Shown in pieces: positions 57,552-64,000 of a stretch of 64,000 nucleotides of DNA. Position numbers and translations under genes: made by a program. The DNA is from Porphyridium purpureum (lineage: Eukaryota; Rhodophyta; Bangiophyceae; Porphyridiales; Porphyridiaceae): NCBI GenBank assembly GCA_008690995.1, contig VRMN01000001.1, positions 1,550,001 to 1,614,000 on the forward strand, given 5' to 3'. Position 1 is the first letter of the stretch. Each line of letters opens with the position of its first letter. The notes beneath the pieces were generated by a model that ran no database searches, was not told the origin of the DNA, and saw only the letters and a list, made by a program, of their open reading frames with translations.

Positions 57552-60500
57552 TCATTCAGAGTCAGACTCTTCGATAATTTTCAACAAATCTGGCTCAGAA
57601 TCGGACGCCGGCATTTCGTCGGGTACTTCTTCATCATTTTCCCCTGCCATGTAGTCTTCGCGTCCATAGTATGGCTTCAGATGTTGGATCGGAAAAACAT
57701 CATGACAAGCCACACCCTCAGGCAAAACCACTCGGTAAGCATGCGAGCTTACCTTCTCAATGACAGGCACCGGACCAAGAAACTTTGGTGCCGCCAAATC
57801 ACTCTTGTTCGGCCGCATTTGCGGCGCCGTGACCAACACTTGATCACCAACTTGAAACTCCCGGGCATCCTTGCGTCGATCGAAGAACTTCTGCATTCTC
57901 CCCTGGGCTTCGATCAAATTGTCGCGGACTTCTTCATGGACTTTGCAGAGGCGAAACCAGTGCTCCGCCATGTCCTTCGTCTGTCCATCGCGCGCAGGCC
58001 TCCACCCTTCGCTCGGTGGAAACCAAGGATCCCTTCCATACACCACTTTGAACGGCGCGAATCCAGTGGCACTGCTTGGTGCGGAGTTGTACGCAAACTC
58101 GTACAACGGCAAGTCTCGCACCCAGCCAGTATTCGTCGTCATCAACTTGAGCATTTCCCGAATCACCCGGTTCACTCGCTCAGTTTGGCCATCTGTCTGC
58201 GGGTGGTTGGCGGTAGACATTGCCAACTTCATGCCCACCCGCTTGCTCAACTGCTGCCAAAACGTTGACGTAAACAGCGGATCTCGGTCCGACACAATCG
58301 ACTTGGGGTATCCGAAGCGGCTCACGACGTGCTTCACGAACAAGTCAGCACAACGCTTTGCTGTCAAGTCCTTGCGCGTCGGGATAAACAGCGCCATCTT
58401 CGAATAGCGATCCACCACAGTCATGATTGCATCACAGCTGCCTTCGCTCCGAGGCAGCTCTGTCACAAAGTCCATCGAAATGTCGACCCAAGGTCCTTCT
58501 GGGATCGACAAGGGCTTCAGCTTTCCAAACGACCGATTCTCTGACTTTGTCACTTGGCACGCGTGACAAGTCTTCACAAAACGGCTCACGTCTCGCTTCA
58601 TCTTTGGCCAGTAGAAGCGAGTTATCAAAGATGCATAAGTTGTGTCCGCTCCACGGTGCCCTGCTGTCGGGATATCGTGGTGGAGTTGCATGACACGCTC
58701 TCTGAACTTCCTCGGCACGCAAACGCGATTCCTCAAGTACAAGAGCCCAGCTTCGGTTCGAAAACCCTGGTGGGTCGGTAAATCTCCCATCAAAGTACCA
58801 AAGTCTGGGTCACTCGAGTACGAACCCACGAATGCCTGGAAACCCGCACCAAATTCCTCACATCGAACCTGGTACTCTAGCGCGTGCAGCTCTGGCTTCC
58901 TCGACAAAGCATCGGCTACCACGTTCGACTTTCCCTTCACATAGTCGATTGTAATATCAAACTCGGCTAAAAAGTCCAGCCACCGTGCTTGCCGGCCATT
59001 CAGCTCCTTCTGCGTCATCAAATGTTTCAACGCCTCATGATCTGTGTGAAGCACAAACTTTGCCCCGTACAGATAAGGTCGAAACTCTCGCAGACAGTGA
59101 ATGACGGCCATGAGCTCACCTTCATAGCTGCTGTGCCTGGTCTCTCGGTCCAGCAGCTTCCTCGACGTAAACGCGACCGGTCTGCCTTCCTGTGCCAGCC
59201 ATCCCCCCACCGCGACTTCAGAGCGGTCCGTGTACACCTCAAATGGCTTTTCAGGGTCTGGCAAGGCCAACACCGGCGCTTCCGTCAACATCCCCACAAT
59301 CTTCTTGAAGGCCGACTTGCCTTCATCTCCCAGTTCGATCAGCTGCTTCTTCGACTTTGCGTTCTGCAACAGCGAAGTCAGCGGCGCCACGACGGTAGAG
59401 TATCCTTTAACAAACCTCCGAAACCAGTTTGTCATTCCCAAAAAGGATCTCAACTCCGTCACCGTCTTTGGCACTGGCCAATCTTTCAAAGCTTCCACCT
59501 TCCGTGGATCCATCTTCACGCAACCGTTGCCGACAATGTTCCCCAGGTATTCGACTTCAGAAACGAAGAAGCTGCACTTCTTGCGCTTCAACCGATACCC
59601 CGCCTTTTGCAAGCGCGACAACACTTCCTTCAGGACCTCGCCGTGCGACTGCCTATCCTTCGTAAAGACCAAAATATCGTCCAAGTAGACAATGACGGTC
59701 TTGTCCAGCAGATCTGCAAACAGCTCGTTCATGGCCCTCTGGAAAGTTGCCGGCGCGTTGCAAAGACCAAACGGCATCACACGGAACTCGAACTGTCCGT
59801 ACCTGGTCTGGAACGCGGTCTTCGGCACGTCCTCTCTCCGAACACGCAACTGGTGGTATCCCGATGCCAAATCCAACTTTGAGAAACAGTGAGCTGCGCC
59901 CAGTCGATCCAGCAACTCATCCATGTTCGGCAACGGATACCGGTCCTTCACAGTTGCGTCGGTCAACGCCCGATAATCAACGCACATCCTCATGCTGCCG
60001 TCTTTCTTCTTCACGAACAGCACGGGTGCTCCAAACGGGCTCTGACTCGGCTGGACGAATCCCTTATCCAGCAAGTCATCCAAAGTCTCTCGGAGGACTT
60101 TCAACTCCGCAGGGCTCAGTCGGTAGACCCTGCCCACTCTCACAGGCTTTTCATCTTTCAGCCTAATCACATGCTCCACTGTTCGGCTCTCAGGCAGCCC
60201 TCGCGGCTCCTCGAACAGATTTTCGAAATCATTGAGCATCTTTCTCACAGAGTCAGCTTCTTTGCGCTCCACTGAACAGGGCTCCTCCCTTCCTTTCAGC
60301 ACGCCGAGGTAGCACTCTTCTACCTCCTGACTCTTCAACAGCCGACGGAGCTCTTTCCGTGGCACCAGCATCTGCGTCATGCTCCAGGCCTTCTTCTCTC
60401 CGTAGGCCAACATGCCAGACTGCCAATCAATCCCTGGGTTCTCCCGCTTCAGCCACTCCATGCCCAAGATTGCGTCTTGTCCCGCAATCCGGCAAATGGC

Positions 60501-61043
60501 AAAGTTAGCGGCCCCTGAGTACCCATCGCTCAGTTCAAACTTGACATTGGAAACTTCTCCGGCTGTTTCCAATACAGACCCATCCGCTAGGGTCACATGA
60601 TCTCTCTTCCACGACGCCTTCTGCTTCAGGCCGTCGGATTTCAGCACAAAGTCCACGCTCATGAAGTTGTCCGTCGCGCCACTGTCAATCAAAAACGTGG
60701 CCTCTCCATCGGACTTGTGCACTTTTCCTCGAACTCGAAGAAGCATGGCAGCTCCCATTCCTCCAAGTTCCTTGATCACGGGCTGATTTGCGCTCGAGTT
60801 TCGCCCACAAGGTGTCGGACAGCCAGACCTTGGCTTACCAAGGCCACCACAGCGGTCTTCATTGCCGCCCCTAGAGGTCTCGTAACGTCTGCGAGCCTCC
60901 TTTCCCTCTGACTGTCCGAGGAACCTCTCTACTCGAGCTCCTCGTTTTTTGACTCCAGCGAGTCTCCCTCCAGCTGCTGGATAGTCTTCCTTGCCTCGGG
61001 ACACGTTCTGGCGATGTGTCCCGGCCTTCCACAATTCCAGCAT
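57552..61043 (-). CDS. Gypsy-2 pol (inner copy)
   Basis: 1163 codons in one frame. Retropepsin (ATFLIDSGATDNFMSVDF), RT (FSKLDLASGYHQLRVR, YLDDILVFT), RNase H (FEVYTDRSEVAVGGWLAQEG), integrase HHCC finger (HRGADTTYASL..FYWPKMKRDV, CHACQVTKS) and core (SMDFVTELPRSEGSCDAIMTV, HPQTDGQTERVNR), then a short GPxxx-type tail ending in an acidic stretch (PDEMPASDSEPDLLKIIEE). RT before integrase is the Gypsy order. Confidence 0.92.
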   Translation of the reverse strand: MLELWKAGTHRQNVSRGKEDYPAAGGRLAGVKKRGARVERFLGQSEGKEARRRYETSRGGNEDRCGGLGKPRSGCPTPCGRNSSANQPVIKELGGMGAAMLLRVRGKVHKSDGEATFLIDSGATDNFMSVDFVLKSDGLKQKASWKRDHVTLADGSVLETAGEVSNVKFELSDGYSGAANFAICRIAGQDAILGMEWLKRENPGIDWQSGMLAYGEKKAWSMTQMLVPRKELRRLLKSQEVEECYLGVLKGREEPCSVERKEADSVRKMLNDFENLFEEPRGLPESRTVEHVIRLKDEKPVRVGRVYRLSPAELKVLRETLDDLLDKGFVQPSQSPFGAPVLFVKKKDGSMRMCVDYRALTDATVKDRYPLPNMDELLDRLGAAHCFSKLDLASGYHQLRVRREDVPKTAFQTRYGQFEFRVMPFGLCNAPATFQRAMNELFADLLDKTVIVYLDDILVFTKDRQSHGEVLKEVLSRLQKAGYRLKRKKCSFFVSEVEYLGNIVGNGCVKMDPRKVEALKDWPVPKTVTELRSFLGMTNWFRRFVKGYSTVVAPLTSLLQNAKSKKQLIELGDEGKSAFKKIVGMLTEAPVLALPDPEKPFEVYTDRSEVAVGGWLAQEGRPVAFTSRKLLDRETRHSSYEGELMAVIHCLREFRPYLYGAKFVLHTDHEALKHLMTQKELNGRQARWLDFLAEFDITIDYVKGKSNVVADALSRKPELHALEYQVRCEEFGAGFQAFVGSYSSDPDFGTLMGDLPTHQGFRTEAGLLYLRNRVCVPRKFRERVMQLHHDIPTAGHRGADTTYASLITRFYWPKMKRDVSRFVKTCHACQVTKSENRSFGKLKPLSIPEGPWVDISMDFVTELPRSEGSCDAIMTVVDRYSKMALFIPTRKDLTAKRCADLFVKHVVSRFGYPKSIVSDRDPLFTSTFWQQLSKRVGMKLAMSTANHPQTDGQTERVNRVIREMLKLMTTNTGWVRDLPLYEFAYNSAPSSATGFAPFKVVYGRDPWFPPSEGWRPARDGQTKDMAEHWFRLCKVHEEVRDNLIEAQGRMQKFFDRRKDAREFQVGDQVLVTAPQMRPNKSDLAAPKFLGPVPVIEKVSSHAYRVVLPEGVACHDVFPIQHLKPYYGREDYMAGENDEEVPDEMPASDSEPDLLKIIEESDSE

Positions 61044-61734
61044 TTGAGCTCGGTACGAACACGCCTCTGACCCTGCACATGTCCCAGCTCCATCGGGACA
61101 GGTCCTTCCTGCGCTGCACGACCGAAAAATGGCGCCCTCACACTTGAATCACGCACGCCGCGGGTCGCATGAATGGCGTCGTCCACGACCACCGCCACCT
61201 GCGCAGCCTCCGCGAACGTACTCACTCCTCGCTTGTACACTTCCAAGCGCACCTCGGGCTTCAGACCCCTCACAAAGCGGTCCATCATTTCTGCGTCCGA
61301 CAAGTCCGGAATCACAAGTGCCGCGTCCTGAAAGCCGCCACATACGCATGGGCCGGGCCTTTCTGCGAAAGACGCGTCAACTTGTCCCTTGCACGCCTGA
61401 TCGAATCCTGCGGCGTGAACCGAGCACTCACGAGGGCAGCAAAATCATTCCACGTCGTGGGGATCTCCTGCGGGTAGCGCTCGCAGTTCAGAACCCACCA
61501 ATGAAGCGCCTCTCCCTCGAAGTAGTCTGATGCCAAGTCCACAGCACGCCTCTCCGCAAGCAGACGTTTCTCCAAATCGTCCGGGTGGATGCTCTCCAAC
61601 AACCGGCCCAAGATCTTCTTTCTCGCCTGGAACAACCACGTCTTCACAACCAGAAGGTCACGCTTCCCGTCGAACCTCATCAGACGGGCCTCCTTCGGGC
61701 CACGTGGTCCCAGCGTCTCCGAATCAATCTCCAT
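60929..61734 (-). CDS. Gypsy-2 gag (inner copy)
   Basis: Gag region with a capsid-type segment (YFEGEALHWWVLNCERYP...WNDFAALVSARFTP, RLSQKGPAHAYVAAF, MMDRFVRGLKPEVRLEVY) and a CCHC knuckle CWNCGRPGHIARTC near the end. It overlaps the start of pol and is read in more than one frame. Confidence 0.8.
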
Positions 61735-62306
61735 GCTTTCTGGACTAAAGCACGCTCACCGATCACAATAACGACACGAACAGCAAGCCTCCGATGCTCA
61801 CTTTCTCCAACAGCTGCGCGCACCACGAACGGGCTCGGTCGCCCTCACGAACACAAACCGACACACGAAGCTGTCCTCTCACGCACACACACACGCACAG
61901 CAATCTTCTCACGCACACACAACAAAGCACACAGCAATCCTCCTCTGTTGCGCTGGATGGGGAGCGGCCCGGGCCTTTGCACTGGGGCGGGGATTATAGA
62001 TGCGATCTTATATGGAGGTGTTCGGCGCCTACCTTCGCAAAGGTGGTCGTGCGACACTAGGATGAATCCTAGTGAAGGCTGACCGTTACGGCTCTTGCCT
62101 ACTAATACGTGCTAAGGCAGAGAGCGAGTCCGCCGTCAAGGCCTAGGCCTATCGTACAGCCAAGACTGAGACCCGCTTCCACCCGTCGCACCCTCCGGAT
62201 CGACTTACTCGAACCCCCTTACCCGCAGACTCTCCCACCCAGGCAACCCCGGAGAAGCTCTAAGAGAACCTTAGAGCAACCCCAGGTAACCAGCGATGAT
62301 ACCAAA

Positions 62307-62604
62307 TGTTACCAATGCTGTGCCTTTATTCTCTGCGTCTTCTTTCTTACCTCTTCTCTCTCCGAGCAAGACCTGACCGGCTAGTCCGGGCAGGCGCGTC
62401 GCCTTTTTATACCCTTACTTCCGCCAGGGACAGCAAGGCGCCAAGAGAAATGACAATGCAAATCATTGGCATTTCTGCGCGCGTCTAGAAGGTTCTGGAA
62501 CCTCTAGAAGCTTCTAGAAACGGTTAAACGGTCTACCGGTTTAACGGCTTACCGGTTTCGGATTAACCGAACCGTTCTAGGTGACTGGGGTCGAACGGAT
62601 AACA
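62307..62604 (-). repeat. Gypsy-2 (inner copy) 5' LTR
   Basis: 298 bp promoter LTR, identical by eye to the 3' LTR at 57135-57432. On the minus strand the heat-shock elements (62488-62519) precede the TATA box (62413-62403) by about 75 bases. Confidence 0.93.
62488..62519. promoter_or_regulatory. Two perfect heat-shock elements in the LTR
   Basis: The segment holds GAAggTTCtgGAA (62488-62500) and, after six bases, GAAgcTTCtaGAA (62507-62519): two exact three-unit nGAAnnTTCnnGAAn sites. The same cluster is at 57316-57347 and, in the outer LTR, at about 56439-56471. A GGTATAAAAAG box lies 75 bases downstream on the minus strand. Confidence 0.8.
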
Positions 62605-64000
62605 CCTTCACTCGGTGGAAACCGAGGATCCCTTCCATATACCACTTTGAACGGCGCGAATCCAGTGGCACTGCTTGGTGCAGAGTTGTACGCAAACTCA
62701 TACAACGGCAAGTCTCGCACCCAGCCACTATTCGTCGCCATCAACTTGAGCATTTCCCGAATCACGCGGTTCACTCGCTCAGTTTGGCCATCTGTCTGCG
62801 GGTGGTTGGCGGTAGACATAGCCAACTTCATACCCACCCGCTTGCTCAGCTGCTGCCAAAACGTTGACGTAAACAGCGGATCTCGGTCCGATACAATTGA
62901 CTTGGGGTATCCGAAACGGCTCACGACGTGCTTCACGAACAAGTCAGCACAACGTTTTGCTGTCAAGTCCTTGCGCGTCGGGATAAACAGCGCCATCTTC
63001 GAATATCGATCCACCACAGTCATGATTGCATCACAGCTGCCTTCGCTCCGAGGCAGCTCCGTCACGAAGTCCATCGAGATGTCGACCCCAGGTCCTTCTG
63101 GGATCGACAAGGGCTTCAGCTTTCCAAACGACCGATTCTCTGACTTTGTCACTTGGCATGCGTGACAAGTCTTCACAAAACGGCTCACGTCTCGCTTCAT
63201 CTTTGGCCAGTAGAAGCGAGTCATCAAAGACGCATGAGTTGTGTCCGCTCCACGGTGCCCTGCTGTCGGGATATCGTGGTGGAGTTGCATGACACGCTCT
63301 CTGAACTTCCTCGGCACGCAAACGCGATTCCTCAAGTACAAGAGCCCAGCTTCGGTTCGAAAACCCTGGTGGGTCGGTAAATCTCCCATCAAAGTACCAA
63401 AGTCTGGGTCACTCGAGTACGAACCCACGAATGCCTGGAAACCCGTACCAAATTCATCACACCGAACTTGGTACTCTAGCGCGTGCAACTCCGGCTTCCT
63501 CGACAAAGCATCGGCTACCACGTTCGACTTTCCCTTCACATAGTCGATTGTGATATCAAACTCGGCTAAAAAGTCCAGCCACCGTGCTTGCCGGCCATTC
63601 AGCTCCTTCTGCGTCATCAAATGTTTCAACGCCTCATGATCTGTGTGAAGCACAAACTTTGCCCCGTACAGATAAGGTCGAAACTCTCGCAGACAGTGAA
63701 TGACGGCCATGGGCTCACCTTCATAGCTGCTGTACCTGGTCTCTCGGTCCAGCAGCTTCCTCGACGTAAACGCGACCGGTCTGCCTTCCTGTGCCAGCCA
63801 TCCCCCCACCGCGACTTCAGAGCGGTCCGTGTACACCTCAAATGGCTTTTCAGGGTCTGGCAAGGCCAACACCGGCGCTTCCGTCAACATCCCGACAATC
63901 TTCTTGAAGGCCGATTTGCCTTCATCTCCCAGTTCGATCAGCTGCTTCTTCGACTTTGCGTTCTGCAACAGCGAAGTCAGCGGCGCCACGACGGTAGAGT
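62605..64000 (-). CDS. Gypsy-2 pol, upstream part of the older copy (runs off edge)
   Basis: The RNase H, integrase finger and integrase core of the older copy, almost the same as the inner copy (for example FEVYTDRSEVAVGGWLAQEG, SMDFVTELPRSEGSCDAIMTV). It continues beyond 64000 toward RT. Its downstream part is at 56676-57134, across the inserted element. Confidence 0.85.

Larger units (their letters stand above)
57135..62604 (-). mobile_element. Gypsy-2 LTR element, younger full-length copy
   Basis: Two 298-bp LTRs that look identical (57135-57432 and 62307-62604), 5-bp target duplication CCTTC (57130-57134 and 62605-62609), a primer site TGGTATC next to the 5' LTR (minus strand, about 62306-62292) and a purine tract AAGAGGGGGGGAGA inside the 3' LTR. 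Minus-strand gag (60929-61734) and a long pol (57552-61043) lie between. There is no chromodomain at the pol end. The target site is the pol gene of an older copy of the same family. Very recent insertion; it looks nearly whole, with gag in more than one frame (about one break). Confidence 0.93.
56264..64000 (-). mobile_element. Gypsy-2 LTR element, older copy, interrupted by a younger copy of its own family
   Basis: The 3' LTR is 56264-56556 (TGTTACC...GGATAACA). Pol continues at 56676-57134, is broken by the insertion at 57135-62604, and resumes at 62610 to the window edge. The outer copy's LTR differs from the inner pair at several sites, so it is older than the insertion inside it, though its pol is still very similar to the inner copy. 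Its 5' part lies outside the window. It is itself inserted into a Copia-type fragment. Broken by one nested insertion. Confidence 0.88.

Overview
The window looks like nuclear DNA of a unicellular red alga with a compact, intron-poor genome, Porphyridium-like. This is inferred from gene content, not from any database match. The evidence is a fused alpha-amylase / starch synthase / glycogen-binding-domain protein expected of floridean starch metabolism, several plastid-type proteins (DUF3119, SOUL-DUF2358, an AI-2E-type transporter, a twin-arginine lumen-type protein), mitochondrial and ER proteins in long uninterrupted frames, gaps of a few hundred bases between genes, and a tRNA gene that appears to carry introns at two sites. 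DNA is GC-rich in genes, with pyrimidine-rich intergenic stretches.

Layout. 1-23.6 kb is host gene territory: an acidic-repeat protein running off the left edge (-), Asterix/WDR83OS (+), sorbitol dehydrogenase (+), TMEM69/DUF3429 and CENP-S/MHF1 overlapping by four bases (-), histidinol-phosphate aminotransferase (-), a secreted Hint-domain protein (-), an intron-bearing tRNA-Val(CAC) (+), an MPN-like protein (+), an AI-2E-type transporter (-), DUF3119 (+), a divergent pair (unknown gene - and 2-phosphoglycerate-kinase/LPA1-like gene +), SOUL-DUF2358 (-), a PRL phosphatase (-) and a TPR-DnaJ co-chaperone (-).

23.7-36.1 kb is one nested retroelement. A Copia-type LTR element (348-bp LTRs, minus strand) sits in a decamer minisatellite just upstream of the DnaJ gene, and a chromodomain-bearing Gypsy element (278-bp LTRs) is inserted in its leader a few bases before its start codon. 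Both LTR pairs look identical, so both insertions are young.

36.1-54 kb is host again: a small unknown gene, a DUF2314-like protein, a CPA1 Na+/H+ antiporter, a decayed partial copy of the starch-synthase N-terminus, the intact 1645-residue amylase-starch synthase, a twin-arginine lumen-type protein, a CDK5RAP3/C53 homologue with four IDW motifs, and a long nearly empty stretch with one possible 59-residue gene. 55-64 kb is a second nest: a Copia fragment cut by a Gypsy element that is itself interrupted by a younger copy of its own family. The LTR of this family carries two perfect three-unit heat-shock elements upstream of a TATA box.

There is no operon logic. The main stories are starch metabolism, ER quality control (Asterix, C53, the J protein), unusual tRNA structure, and retroelements landing in promoters and in one another.
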